NCBI GenBank assembly: GCA_016722375.1
Contig: JADKJG010000004.1
Span: 62,001 to 126,000, forward strand
Source: Bacteroidota bacterium
Lineage (GTDB): Bacteria; Bacteroidota; Bacteroidia; Chitinophagales; LD1
Length of the DNA stretch: 64,000 nt
Direction of reading: 5' to 3'
Every line of letters starts with the position of its first letter. Within the stretch, counting starts at the first letter, position 1. The notes under the pieces are model-generated. The model saw only the letters and a program-made list of their open reading frames with translations, searched no databases and was not told the DNA's origin. Positions 18,042 to 28,252 of this stretch are shown in pieces. The position numbers were made by a program, and so were the translations under genes.

Positions 18042-18090
18042 TGGACTTTCTTTTTACCTTAAAGATGGGAAATTTTAAACGTATTATTTC

Positions 18091-19425
18091 ATGATTAAAA
18101 TATCTATACTGGTATGTTTTCTGCTTGTCTGCTCGGGGCTATCAGCTCAAAATCAAACCGACTCGCTGAGCAAGGATGTGGCGGATTTAAAGAAGAAAGT
18201 TACCGCCCTCGACATTCTCAACAAGTTTAATCTCTGGGGATATGTTCAGATGCAATATCAGCATGCGGATACGGCAGGAGCAAAGACATATTCGGGCGGC
18301 GATTTCCCTGTGGCATCGTCTGACCGCTTTCGGATAAGGAGAGGACGAGTGAAACTAGAGTTTAATCATGCTGATAAAAAGGGACAGAGTCTCTTATATA
18401 CCGCTGTTCAAGTAAATTTTTCCGAGGCAGGATTTAATCTTGTTGAATATTTCGGTAGGGTTTATGATCCGTTCATTCACTGGTTTTCCCTGACCGGAGG
18501 CATGATGAACCGTCCGTTTGGATATGAAATCATCTATTCATCGCGCATACGTGAAACACCCGATCGAGCCAGGATGTCTCAGACACTTTTTCCTCAGGAA
18601 CGCGATTTGGGCTTTATGGCTACGATTGAACCACCCAAAACGAGTAAATGGGGTTTCTTCAAAATAAACGCTGGGCTTTATAATGGCACCGGACTTGGTT
18701 TTAATGAAATAGATAAGGGTAAAGACTTTATCGGACAGGTGGTTTTAAATAAATTGTTTTTGAACGATCACTTGAAACTCTCTGGCGGGGCTTCATATTA
18801 TAACGGACGGGTTCTTCAAAGTACTCCGGTGTATTATTCTTTGGAGAATACAGCCGGTAGTGGCAATCCACCTCGATATACGGCTCATGAGGATTCTACC
18901 GGTGTGGGAAAGCGATTTTTCAAGCGGAAATATGTTGGCTTTGATTTGCAGGTTAGCGGGATATATAAATGGGGAAGCACAACACTTCGTGGGGAATATA
19001 TTTTTGGCAAGCAGCCCGGTACGGCATTTGGCAGCGGCACTCCTACCGTTCTCGGTAATGATATTTATAATCGGAAATTTCGTGGAGCTTATGCCTACTT
19101 TGTGCAGGCGATTCATGATGCAAGGCATTCTATGTGGCACGAGCTGGTGGTGAAGTATGATTTTTTCGATCCGAACACTCAATTGGCAGGACAGAAACTA
19201 AATTCGATTAGTGATTCTAAAGTAAGCGCGGCTGATGTAAAATATCACACGGTGGGCTTGGGTTATGTGTTCCGCCCATTGGACTTTTTCAAGTTGATGG
19301 TGTATTACGATTGGGTGATTAATGAGTCAACAGGAATTACCGATATAAGCCGTAATTTGAAGGATAATATCTTAACGGTGAGGACTCAATTTGAATTGGA
19401 TGCTAAGTGGTTTAGAAAGAAGTAA
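18091..19425 (+). CDS. outer-membrane porin, phosphate-selective porin O/P type
   Basis: 444 residues. Signal peptide SILVCFLLVCSGLSAQ, a short coiled stretch (SLSKDVADLKKKVTALD), then a beta-barrel pattern of alternating strands: FNLWGYVQMQYQHADT, FRIRRGRVKLEFNHADKKG, SLTGGMMNRPFGYEI, and a final aromatic-ended strand (TQFELDAKWFRKK). The FRIRRGRV and MNRPFG motifs are typical of OprO/OprP-like porins in Bacteroidota. A transport substrate cannot be assigned. Divergent from glyQS. Confidence 0.8.
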   Translation: MIKISILVCFLLVCSGLSAQNQTDSLSKDVADLKKKVTALDILNKFNLWGYVQMQYQHADTAGAKTYSGGDFPVASSDRFRIRRGRVKLEFNHADKKGQSLLYTAVQVNFSEAGFNLVEYFGRVYDPFIHWFSLTGGMMNRPFGYEIIYSSRIRETPDRARMSQTLFPQERDLGFMATIEPPKTSKWGFFKINAGLYNGTGLGFNEIDKGKDFIGQVVLNKLFLNDHLKLSGGASYYNGRVLQSTPVYYSLENTAGSGNPPRYTAHEDSTGVGKRFFKRKYVGFDLQVSGIYKWGSTTLRGEYIFGKQPGTAFGSGTPTVLGNDIYNRKFRGAYAYFVQAIHDARHSMWHELVVKYDFFDPNTQLAGQKLNSISDSKVSAADVKYHTVGLGYVFRPLDFFKLMVYYDWVINESTGITDISRNLKDNILTVRTQFELDAKWFRKK

Positions 19426-19508
19426 AGAGCGTTAGCGTTAGGCCTTTATTCTTCTGCCATGCTTAGTATTTACCTGTCAATTTAATATTGATTGTATTTT
19501 TGGCGTCT

Positions 19509-19883
19509 ATGTTTAGGATATGTTCGGCGAATAAATGGGTGATTATTGGTGCCTGCCTATTTCTGTTTACCTCTCTTTTCAGTCAGGAAGATAATTTTGA
19601 ATGGATTCGGAAGATCAATGGGGTGAAAGGAAAGGTCACCATGCTTGAATTTGAACAAACATGGATTATTATTCCAGATGAAAACCCAAACGGAAGATAT
19701 TTTTCTAATCAACTTCCCGATGAATATAAGAAGGAAGGATTGAAGGTTTCGTTTTGTGGAATGGTAGGGAAAATCCCACCTAATGTACGTTTGTTAGCGA
19801 CCCCTTTGAAGCTGAGTTGTATTTGTATCAGCAAGAAGGAAAAGAAGAAATTTGGATTGAATAGTCGGAAGTATAAATTTTAA
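19509..19883 (+). CDS. hypothetical protein with N-terminal membrane or signal segment
   Basis: 124 residues from the ATG at 19509; a TTG at 19488 would add 7. Residues 8-24 (WVIIGACLFLFTSLFS) are hydrophobic and end like a signal peptide. The remainder (FEWIRKINGVKGKVTMLEFE, VGKIPPNVRLLATPLKLSCI) may be a small beta domain. I do not recognise it. The gldA-like gene starts 10 bases after its stop, so they may share a transcript. Confidence 0.5.
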   Translation: MFRICSANKWVIIGACLFLFTSLFSQEDNFEWIRKINGVKGKVTMLEFEQTWIIIPDENPNGRYFSNQLPDEYKKEGLKVSFCGMVGKIPPNVRLLATPLKLSCICISKKEKKKFGLNSRKYKF

Positions 19884-19893
19884 CCAATGAAAT

Positions 19894-20802
19894 ATGTCAG
19901 TAATCATTAACGAACTTTCAAAAATTTACGGAACCCAACGCGCAGTGGACAATATCTCCTTTGAAGCCAAGAAGGGCGAAGTATTAGGTTTTCTCGGACC
20001 GAACGGTGCGGGGAAAAGCACGACAATGAAAATGATCACTTGTTTTGTGCCGCAGACATCAGGCACAGTCAGCGTCTGTGGACATGATACCTCCTTCGAG
20101 CCTTTAGAAGTAACAAAGAAGATTGGTTACCTGCCCGAAAACAATCCGCTCTACTACGATATGTATGTGCGTGAATATCTTGAGTTCATGGGTGGGCTTC
20201 ATAAGATGGGCAGCAAAATACAGACACGCATTGATGAGATGATTGAGGTCACCGGATTGACAGCGGAACGAAAAAAGAAAGTGGGGCAATTGTCCAAAGG
20301 CTATAAACAAAGAGTGGGGCTGGCGCAGGCCATGCTTCACGATCCGGAGGTTCTTATTCTCGATGAACCTACTTCCGGTCTTGATCCGAATCAGTTGCTC
20401 GAAATCAGGTCGCTGATAAAACAACTGGGGCAGAACAAGACGGTCATTTTCTCTTCTCATATCATGCAGGAGGTACAGGCAATCGCCGACCGGGTGATTA
20501 TTATCAGCAAGGGAAAGATTGTCGCAGATGATTTAACCAGTAACCTTCAGAGCCGACTGCGCAACGAAACAATTGTTACGGTTGAATTCAAACAGCCTGT
20601 TGACAAAGCAATGTTGGGCATGATAAAGGGCGTCAAGTCCCTAACAAAATCAAACGATGGAAGATGGAATCTTGTTTCCTCGGGGAAAGAAGATGTCCGA
20701 GAAAGCGTTTTCAATTTTGCTAAAGAAAAAAATCTGACCTTATTGCACTTGAACAAAGAAGAATTTTCTCTGGAGGATGTGTTTAAAGAATTGACGCAGT
20801 AG
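19894..20802 (+). CDS. gldA: gliding-motility-type ABC transporter ATPase
   Basis: 302 residues. Walker A GFLGPNGAGKSTTMKM, signature LSKGYKQRVGLAQAM, Walker B VLILDEPTSGLDP and H-loop FSSHIMQEV. The region GYLPENNPLYYDMYVREYLE is characteristic of GldA, the ATPase of the GldAFG transporter needed for gliding in flavobacteria. GldF and GldG are not next to it here, so the gliding role is by similarity. It is the only clear gld gene in the window, together with the PorE-like and SprB-like proteins. Confidence 0.85.
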   Translation: MSVIINELSKIYGTQRAVDNISFEAKKGEVLGFLGPNGAGKSTTMKMITCFVPQTSGTVSVCGHDTSFEPLEVTKKIGYLPENNPLYYDMYVREYLEFMGGLHKMGSKIQTRIDEMIEVTGLTAERKKKVGQLSKGYKQRVGLAQAMLHDPEVLILDEPTSGLDPNQLLEIRSLIKQLGQNKTVIFSSHIMQEVQAIADRVIIISKGKIVADDLTSNLQSRLRNETIVTVEFKQPVDKAMLGMIKGVKSLTKSNDGRWNLVSSGKEDVRESVFNFAKEKNLTLLHLNKEEFSLEDVFKELTQ

Positions 20803-20870
20803 ATACCGGTCGGCATATTCAATTACTTAGCTTCGTTTAGCAGTTTTCTCTATTCATAATTTAAAGCATT

Positions 20871-22331
20871 TTGAGAAACATTAGTGTTGGGTGGTGGTTA
20901 GTCATCGCAATTTCTTGTTTATACTGGCTCCCTTTTCTATTGGCAAAAGGCATGTTTTTAGATGGAGTGTGCAATGCGCTCTATGCGGTGAACCTTGCAG
21001 AAGGCACTGCGTCGTTCTGGGCGCCTAAATCCAACTATATAGGCAATCCCTCAGCATGGGGTTCGGCTCCGCTAAGTATCTATATCTTATCCGTGCTTTA
21101 TAAATGTTTTGGCAATTATTTTTTTATTGAAAAGATATACTCTCTGATTTGCGGCTTCATACAAATGGCCTTAATCGCGTGGGCATGGAAGCTCTGTTTC
21201 GATAAGAACGATGAGCGCGGAAAATATGGATGGTTTCCTTGTTTGCTTTGGCTCGCTTCTCCTTTGACCGGCTGGTGCTATTCCAATAATCTGATGGAAA
21301 ACTCCATGTCCATTTTCACCACCTCTTCCATCGTGGTCTGGTTACTGTATCTGCGAAATCAGCAAATACAATACGCCGTTGCCGGAGGGATCTTGATTTT
21401 TCTTGCTCTATTATCAAAAGGCCCCGTAGGCCTTTTCCCCCTAGCGGCGCCTTTGGTGTTTATGTTAATGAACAAAAATATTATCCGACAAAGATTTTTC
21501 TACTTCACTTTCGTTCAAGCCTTCGTATTCTTTTTGGTCTTTGTGGTGGTGTTTTCAATGGAGGCTCCGCAAACTTTTTTACATCAATATTTAGACGTGC
21601 AATTAAGGCCGGCCTTGAATCATCAAAACGGAGGAATTTCTTTTGAAATCATCTTGCAACTTCTATTGGCTTTGCTTCCAATATTCGGGGCAGTAATTAT
21701 CGTGGTTTTATACACCGCGATTAAAAAGGATGATAGCCTGCTGTCTCGAAACGACAAGAACCTAATCGGTCTTTCCTTTTTGTTGATAGGCCTAACCGCT
21801 TCTATACCTATCATGATGAGTACGAAGCAAAGCAAATTCTATCTGCTGCCTTCTCTGAGTATTTTTTCTTTAGGGTTTTCACTGCTTCTGCTTCCTGCGT
21901 TAAAAAAATCAATGGACTTATTTGACAGGTATCCTCTTAGGTATAAAATACTAAGCGCCACAAAATTTCTATCTGCTAGCATCATCATATTGTGTATTGT
22001 TCTTTGCATTAACAACCGAGGGATTTATTCAAGAGACAAGGCGCTATTAAATGACCTAGCGGAGATGCAAACTTTAACCGGCGATGGTGCTATTCTGCGA
22101 GGACCGTGGGAATTAAACAGCGAATGGCATCTCTTTTCCTATTTATCTCGTCTTTATAAGATCAAGATATGTATGCCAGATTCGGAAATAGAAACCAACT
22201 ATTATATTACTTACTCCGGAAAATCAGATAAGGTGCCCTCACAAGACTTTATAAAAATTTATAGCGGAAACAAATTTGATTTGTATCAATTAGCAAGTGC
22301 TGATAATTTTCACAAAAGGAAAATAAATTAA
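20871..22331 (+). CDS. integral membrane glycosyltransferase, ArnT/PMT type (GT-C)
   Basis: 486 residues, TTG start. About ten or more hydrophobic segments occur along the first 380 residues (for example WWLVIAISCLYWLPFLLA, LLALLPIFGAVIIVVLYTAI). The first loop carries an acidic site (KGMFLDGVCNALYAVNLAEG) as in GT-C enzymes that use lipid-linked sugars, and LLSKGPVGLFPLAAP resembles ArnT-family sequences. The C-terminal 100 residues are soluble and probably periplasmic. The acceptor is unknown; lipid A or protein glycosylation are options. Confidence 0.75.
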   Translation: MRNISVGWWLVIAISCLYWLPFLLAKGMFLDGVCNALYAVNLAEGTASFWAPKSNYIGNPSAWGSAPLSIYILSVLYKCFGNYFFIEKIYSLICGFIQMALIAWAWKLCFDKNDERGKYGWFPCLLWLASPLTGWCYSNNLMENSMSIFTTSSIVVWLLYLRNQQIQYAVAGGILIFLALLSKGPVGLFPLAAPLVFMLMNKNIIRQRFFYFTFVQAFVFFLVFVVVFSMEAPQTFLHQYLDVQLRPALNHQNGGISFEIILQLLLALLPIFGAVIIVVLYTAIKKDDSLLSRNDKNLIGLSFLLIGLTASIPIMMSTKQSKFYLLPSLSIFSLGFSLLLLPALKKSMDLFDRYPLRYKILSATKFLSASIIILCIVLCINNRGIYSRDKALLNDLAEMQTLTGDGAILRGPWELNSEWHLFSYLSRLYKIKICMPDSEIETNYYITYSGKSDKVPSQDFIKIYSGNKFDLYQLASADNFHKRKIN

Positions 22332-22447
22332 CCGGATATAAACAACGCGAGGCACCTAGATAAACTCAATATTATGGAGAACCTTTATGATTGCTAATTT
22401 CATTCACGCTATTACATGGGAAAAATAGCTTTATGTTTATCATAACT

Positions 22448-25400
22448 ATGCGTATCAAAGCAAAGCTGTTTTATTGTTTTCTAATCGGATTCGCTTCGTT
22501 GATTTTACCCAACACCGTCTCTGCACAAGTAAATTGCAACAACGTTGACTTTGAAAGCGGCACTTTTGCAAACTGGACAGGATATACAGGCGTTTGTTGT
22601 CCCATTACCGCCGATACAGTCGGTTTTGTTTCTACCCGCCACACCATTATGACCGGGGCAGGTAATGATCCGGTCATCCCGCAGATTCCCGTCGTATCGC
22701 CTTATGGAGGCACCTATTCTGTTCGCCTCGGAAATTCTTCTATAGGAGCACAAGCCGAGCGTTTAACTTATACCCTTAACGTAACTGCTGCCAATCCCAA
22801 TTTCACCTATCAATATGCGGTAATACTCGAAGACCCCAGCCACACTCCGGCCCAGCAACCGCGCTTTCAGGTAAATGTGATGGATACAGATGGCGCTACC
22901 ATTCCCTGTGGCTTTTATAACGTAGTTGCCAGTGGCAACATCCCCGGCTTTCAACGCACGGGGAGCATAGTTTGGAAGAACTGGTCATTTGTTGCGGTGG
23001 ATTTGTCCTCATATATAGGACAAAATATCACGGTGGAGTTTTCTACCGGCGATTGTGATTTGGGTGGCCATTACGGCTATGCATATATTGATGCCTCTTG
23101 TGCGCCCCTCCGAATATTTACCAACTATTGCCCCGGCGACCCTATTGCCGACCTCACCGCTCCACCTGGTTTTCAGTTTTATCAATGGTCCACCGGAGAA
23201 TCTGCTCAAGCCATTACGGTCACTAATCCGGTTCCCGGCGACTCTATTACTGTGGTATGTGTTCCTTTCCAAGGGGTTACTTGTACCTCTACTTTGAAAT
23301 ACATATTCCTTCAAAACCCACCGGTCGAGGCCAACTACAGCATCAACACTGTCTGCGGAAACAATCAGGTGGTGTTCTCTGATTCCTCTACCATATCGGC
23401 CACCGGTGCGCAGGTCACCGGCTGGAAATGGATTATTAATGATTCGATTATCTCCACCCAGCCAGCGGCTACCTTCTCTTTTCCCGCTGCAGGCAGCTAT
23501 GATGTCACCTTAATTGCCGAATCCTCGTATGGTTGTCCCGATACGCTTCATAAACAAGTATTAATTCCGCAGGGATTGCTCGTTACGGCTAACATCCGCT
23601 CCGGCAGCGGAGGCTTTGCTTTGCAATGTATCGGCGATAACAATGCGGTGCTCAAGGCTAATGCAAACCTGGGTATCCCTCCTTATTCCTATCAATGGAA
23701 TACCATACCGGTCTCGACAGGCGATTCCATATCAAATCTTTCTGCGGGCACTTATACAGTGAGTGTCACCGATTCGACAGGCTGCATAGCCACGGCCAGT
23801 GCGGTCATCAGCGCGCCACCGCCTGCGGTCATGGATCCGGTTATAAAAAACGTATCCTGCTATAACGGAAACAATGGACAGATTACCGCGCTCATGAGCG
23901 GCGGCACACCGCCCTACACCTATTCCTGGAATACAAATCCTCCCCAATCGTTTCAAACTATTTCCAATCTCGGTGCCGGCAGCTATACGGTAACTATTAC
24001 CGACAACAACCAGTGCACAACCCTTGTTTCATCTGTGGTCAGCGAACCTTCCCAATTGAATATCTCCATCACCTCCAAAACCGACAACGTCTGCTTTGGC
24101 GGTCATACCGGTAGGGCAACTGCCTCTGCCTCAGGCGGCAATGCACCTTATATATATTCATGGAATACAAACCCCATCCAAAATGATACGGCGGCTTCAA
24201 ACCTATCCGCCGGAAATTATGTGGTGACCGCCACCGACGACAGCCTTTGCACGGCCACCACAACGGTTGTTATTAATGAACCCACCAAACTTTCTTCTAC
24301 CTCCACCGTTGATAATGTCTTGTGCCATGACAGCGCACAAGGCTCTATTGCGCTAATCGTATCTAACGGAACAGCGCCCTACACCTATTCCTGGCAGCCA
24401 TCTGTTAGCACCACCGCCGCCGCCCAGAATCTAAAAATGGGTACTTATGATGTAACTATCACCGACAATAACGGATGCACCCTATCCAATTCATTTATCG
24501 TCATTGAACCACCTGCATTAAACATTCAAACGCAATCAACGAATGTTCTTTGTTCCGGAAACCTCGACGGCACAATCACCGCCACCGGTGTGGGAGGAAT
24601 TCCAACCTATACCTATTCTCTACTTCAGAATGGGAATACTATATCTACCAACACCACCGGATCCTTCACCGGCCTCGGTGTAGGAAACTATACCATCATT
24701 TTTTCTGACGGAAATAATTGTGCGGTATCTCAGCAACTGACCGTCAACGAGCCGCCGCTAATCAGCATTCAAAGTATCGTGGCCGATTCTGTTAACTGTT
24801 ATGGCTACAACGACGGCGCTATCTCCATAGTTGCTACCGGCGGAGTGCCACCATTCGAATATGTGCTCAATAACAATGCCCCTTCTTCTTCCGGAAATTT
24901 CAACAATCTACCTCCCGGAAATTATTCCATCACCATCAACGACGCAGGAGGATGTTCTTTGCAAACAGCCACCAACATCAACGAACCCCCACCGCATATC
25001 CTTTCCATCATTCCCGATTCTATCCAAATGAATTTGGGTGAAAGCCGTGCGGTCCAAATCATCAGCAACTTTGCGCCGAACGTTATCTATTCCTGGTCGC
25101 CCGAAAGCGGCACCGATTGCCCTACCTGCCCCAACGCCAATGTCGGCACCTATAACAGCCTCGAATATTCTATTCGCGCAGTGGCGCACCCACATCAACT
25201 GGATTGTGAGGCTACAATTAAACTACCGGTAACGGTCACGGCCAACTACGATATTTTCATTCCCAATGTGTTCACTCCAAACAATGATGGAGTAAACGAT
25301 TTTTTTGAATACTTCGGAAACAAATCCGGTGTAAAATATTTGGATGTAGAAGTCTTCAACCGTACCGGCGAAAAAGTTTTTGAATCAAACGACATCAACT

Positions 25401-25528
25401 TCCGGTGGGATGGAAAGTTCAAAGGCGTGGTGCAAAACCCCGGTGTATATGTTTACCAGTTCAAAGTAATTTTTGTGGACGGCTATACCGAGAAATTATA
25501 TAAAGGAAGCGTTACGATTCTTCGCTAA
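22448..25528 (+). CDS. SprB-repeat surface protein with type B T9SS domain
   Basis: 1026 residues from the ATG at 22448, chosen because it directly precedes a signal peptide (KLFYCFLIGFASLILPNTVS). Residues 30-225 form a lectin/MAM-like beta region; a PKD-like domain follows (AAGSYDVTLIAESSYGC). Then come six SprB-type repeats of about 70 residues, each with CY or C near the start, GGxPPYxYSWN in the middle and LxAGxYxVTITDxxxC near the end. The last 95 residues are the gliding-motility-associated type B sorting domain: FIPNVFTPNNDGVNDFFEYF, NRTGEKVFES and YKGSVTILR. SprB itself is the mobile gliding adhesin, so an adhesin role is plausible. Confidence 0.9.
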   Translation: MRIKAKLFYCFLIGFASLILPNTVSAQVNCNNVDFESGTFANWTGYTGVCCPITADTVGFVSTRHTIMTGAGNDPVIPQIPVVSPYGGTYSVRLGNSSIGAQAERLTYTLNVTAANPNFTYQYAVILEDPSHTPAQQPRFQVNVMDTDGATIPCGFYNVVASGNIPGFQRTGSIVWKNWSFVAVDLSSYIGQNITVEFSTGDCDLGGHYGYAYIDASCAPLRIFTNYCPGDPIADLTAPPGFQFYQWSTGESAQAITVTNPVPGDSITVVCVPFQGVTCTSTLKYIFLQNPPVEANYSINTVCGNNQVVFSDSSTISATGAQVTGWKWIINDSIISTQPAATFSFPAAGSYDVTLIAESSYGCPDTLHKQVLIPQGLLVTANIRSGSGGFALQCIGDNNAVLKANANLGIPPYSYQWNTIPVSTGDSISNLSAGTYTVSVTDSTGCIATASAVISAPPPAVMDPVIKNVSCYNGNNGQITALMSGGTPPYTYSWNTNPPQSFQTISNLGAGSYTVTITDNNQCTTLVSSVVSEPSQLNISITSKTDNVCFGGHTGRATASASGGNAPYIYSWNTNPIQNDTAASNLSAGNYVVTATDDSLCTATTTVVINEPTKLSSTSTVDNVLCHDSAQGSIALIVSNGTAPYTYSWQPSVSTTAAAQNLKMGTYDVTITDNNGCTLSNSFIVIEPPALNIQTQSTNVLCSGNLDGTITATGVGGIPTYTYSLLQNGNTISTNTTGSFTGLGVGNYTIIFSDGNNCAVSQQLTVNEPPLISIQSIVADSVNCYGYNDGAISIVATGGVPPFEYVLNNNAPSSSGNFNNLPPGNYSITINDAGGCSLQTATNINEPPPHILSIIPDSIQMNLGESRAVQIISNFAPNVIYSWSPESGTDCPTCPNANVGTYNSLEYSIRAVAHPHQLDCEATIKLPVTVTANYDIFIPNVFTPNNDGVNDFFEYFGNKSGVKYLDVEVFNRTGEKVFESNDINFRWDGKFKGVVQNPGVYVYQFKVIFVDGYTEKLYKGSVTILR

Positions 25529-25545
25529 GCGCCGATTGCCGCCCC

Positions 25546-26827
25546 TCACTCCTTCACAAACTTCCTCACCACTCTTTGTCTGTCATCTTGCACTAGCATG
25601 AAGTACAAACCTGAGGACAAGCCAGATATATTAACTCCCGCCTCCTCACCGTTTAGGCGGCCTTGCAAAACTAACCGACCATCCGGAGTCAATATTTGGA
25701 AGCTCAGAATTGAAGAGATTGGACTTAAAGAAATTGAAATTCTCTCCCTGGCTGGATTGGGATAAATAGTGAACATTTCATTGCCTTTAGCTTCTGTTAA
25801 CCCTGTCATCAATCCACCTTTATTCTCAGTGATAAATACCCTGCCATATTCGCCGAAGGTTATCCATTTATTTTCAGTAATTGCTACTATGTATTGAAGG
25901 GCAGGATATGCATAGCCATAAATGGCCATGTTAGCGGTGGAATCGTATGGTTCCATATCTGTATATACCCAGTTTTCCCCTCCATCTTCTGTTCGCATCA
26001 CCCTACTTCCAAATGCTATCATGCCCAACTTCTCCGAATAAAAATGGATGTTTCGAGGATAAACATTTCCTCCTGTGCGACCTTTTTCAAGTAATACTCT
26101 GCCCTGGATACTATCAATATGACCTTTAACCAACTTATATCGGTCGCTAATTCCAATATAGATCGAATCGTTTAGCATACATGCATAACCTATGCCAAAC
26201 ATCTGATACGTCAAATTGTCACAATGTGTTTTCCAAGTCATACCTCCATCTTTAGTTGTAGTTACCCCCCAACAAAACTATAAGCCCGCATCGCTGAAAC
26301 ATATACCCGGAGGTATCGTTAAAAAGCGGATATCGGTAATCTCCAGCGCGTCTAAAAATTCCATGTCCATTGCCCGCCATTATAGGTGGTAAAATAAAGA
26401 CCAACACCACAACCTACAATCCAGTATCTGGGTTCAAAAAATAAAGCCCGTAGGCAAAGCCCATTTTATTGCCTCTGCCCACATCAGACCATGTAGACCC
26501 GCCATCTGTAGTTTTCAAAACTGTACCAATGATTTGATAATTACCACCACCAACAGTCATATAACCGATATCATTTGTAGCAAAGAATATCCGTTTCAAT
26601 GAGCCGCCAGGGTTTACAGTATCAAATGTCCATGAATATCCGCCGTCACGTGTTTTATAAAGCACTCCATTTTTTGTTGTTAAATACCCCGTATCTGTAT
26701 TGATAAAATAGGCATCGTATATCTGATCTGTTACTAAAACATCATTACGCAACATGACCTTTGTCCATTGACCGAATGAATGGATAGCGAAACAAAAACT
26801 CAGTAATAGCAAAAAGAGCGGCTTCAT
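25546..26827 (-). pseudogene. YCF48-like beta-propeller T9SS protein, several frame lesions
   Basis: Reading from 26827: signal peptide KPLFLLLLSFCFAIHSFGQ, then YCF48/BNR-like blades (TGYLTTKNGVLYKTRDGGYSW, split here as TGYLTTKNGVLYKTRDG and GYSW). The frame stops near 26414 after YFLNPDTGL. Family-like sequence continues in other frames: VGLYFTTYNGGQWTWNF, then, past an A run at 26354-26358 that seems one base short, LDALEITDIRF. Another break is near 26270-26285. From 26241 the frame is open again to a T9SS type A tail ending QRVVRKFVKE. So at least three lesions sit within 170 bp. This may be genuine decay or a badly resolved patch. Confidence 0.7.
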
Positions 26828-26919
26828 TGTTTGATGAAATTAGTATTAAAAAGTTTGTTGCCAGATTTTAATCGCAAAATATAATAGCCCTGCCCGCGTT
26901 GGTGTTCGTTTCACCAGCC

Positions 26920-28248
26920 TCACTCCTTCACAAACTTTCTCACCACCCGCTGTTTATCATCCTGTAAAACCAGAAAGTAAAGACCGGGAGAAAAAGTAGA
27001 AACATCAATTTCAACGTCTTTCTTTAGAACTGCCAGATTATCCATAATTATTTTCCCTTCCAGATTATAAATTTGGATAAAGGCGTTGGTGGCAAGAGAA
27101 TGAGAAATACAATGTAAGTGATTTGAAACAGGGCTAGGAAATATACCTACGTGAAAAGTTCCATTGTTGATTTCATCCACGCTTGTTATAGTGCTACAAG
27201 TATCCGAATAATCACCCCCCAACCACTTCGCCACATAGTTAACCGTATCTCCATCAATAGCTAAAAAGGGGCCTCCGACATAAAGTTCATTATTATATAC
27301 CGCCATGCAGTTCATTGCAATTGTAAAATTCGGAATGAATTTTTGGCCTAATCCACACCATTTGTAACCATCCCACTTCGCAATGGCCAAGATAGGTACA
27401 TCCCCTATCCTTGTAAATCTCCCACATGCATATAGCTCACCGTTAAAAACCTGTAGGTCGCTGATAAAAGCGTTTAAACTGGTCATTCCTGCTCCCGCAT
27501 CTTTCCATAGTGTTCCGTTCCACCGGGCGACACAAAATCCAGGATTACCAAGCGTGGTGTCAAAACCTCCACCGATGTAAAGATCATCTTCATATATCTC
27601 AAAACTTCCCACACCGGCAGCCCCGCCTCTTATGCCGTTGCCGACCGGAAGCCATTTAGCGCCGTTCCAATAAGCCAGGCGATCAAGCACCCCATCCTTA
27701 GTCACAAAATTGCCCCCTATGTATAAATTGCCTTGATACTCTACTGCTACACCAATTGGTCCATTTCCCCAGTTAGTAGTGTCAATCGCGCTCCACGACA
27801 CCCCATTCCATTTCGCAATTGATTTAGCGGCCACTCCGGCTATGCTGTCAAAAAGACCATAAACCACCAGATCATTTTTGTAAATTGTTGTTCCAAAGAT
27901 AGATCCTCCGGAAACTTTGGCAAAAGTATCTACCTGATTGCCATCCCAACTTAAAAGAGTGATCGCACCAAAAAGAATTTTACCCTGAAATGAAGTGATG
28001 TTATAGTCTGCGTAGTATTGGTGCAAAAATGGAATAGAATCCCAATCGGTTCCGTCAAACTGGGCCGCATAATGTACAGGTATTTCACCCACTTTAGTAA
28101 AGCTTCCAGAAGCATACATTAAATTACTTGCATTATCCACTTTAAACACATCAGGGGAGAAATTAAAGCCTGTGCCGGCCTTACTCCAGTGTTGCGAAAA
28201 GGATGAAGCGGGAGAAAGCAAAACAAATCCCATGAAAATCAATCTCAT
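26920..28248 (-). CDS. secreted propeller-like protein with type A T9SS domain
   Basis: 442 residues from the ATG at 28248; an ATG at 28260 adds 4 and overlaps the upstream stop further. Signal peptide RLIFMGFVLLSPASSFSQ. Repeats of about 45-50 residues with a YxGGxF and AxWNGxxW pattern (LYIGGNFVTKDGVLDRLAYW, LYIGGGFDTTLGNPGFCVAR, LYACGRFTRIGDVPILAIAK) suggest a beta-propeller. The tail (VGIFPSPVSNHLHCIS, then SPGLYFLVLQDDKQRVVRK) is a T9SS sorting domain. Its last residues and the DNA past its stop nearly match those of the next gene at 25546. Confidence 0.85.
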   Translation of the reverse strand: MRLIFMGFVLLSPASSFSQHWSKAGTGFNFSPDVFKVDNASNLMYASGSFTKVGEIPVHYAAQFDGTDWDSIPFLHQYYADYNITSFQGKILFGAITLLSWDGNQVDTFAKVSGGSIFGTTIYKNDLVVYGLFDSIAGVAAKSIAKWNGVSWSAIDTTNWGNGPIGVAVEYQGNLYIGGNFVTKDGVLDRLAYWNGAKWLPVGNGIRGGAAGVGSFEIYEDDLYIGGGFDTTLGNPGFCVARWNGTLWKDAGAGMTSLNAFISDLQVFNGELYACGRFTRIGDVPILAIAKWDGYKWCGLGQKFIPNFTIAMNCMAVYNNELYVGGPFLAIDGDTVNYVAKWLGGDYSDTCSTITSVDEINNGTFHVGIFPSPVSNHLHCISHSLATNAFIQIYNLEGKIIMDNLAVLKKDVEIDVSTFSPGLYFLVLQDDKQRVVRKFVKE

Positions 28249-28252
28249 TTTA

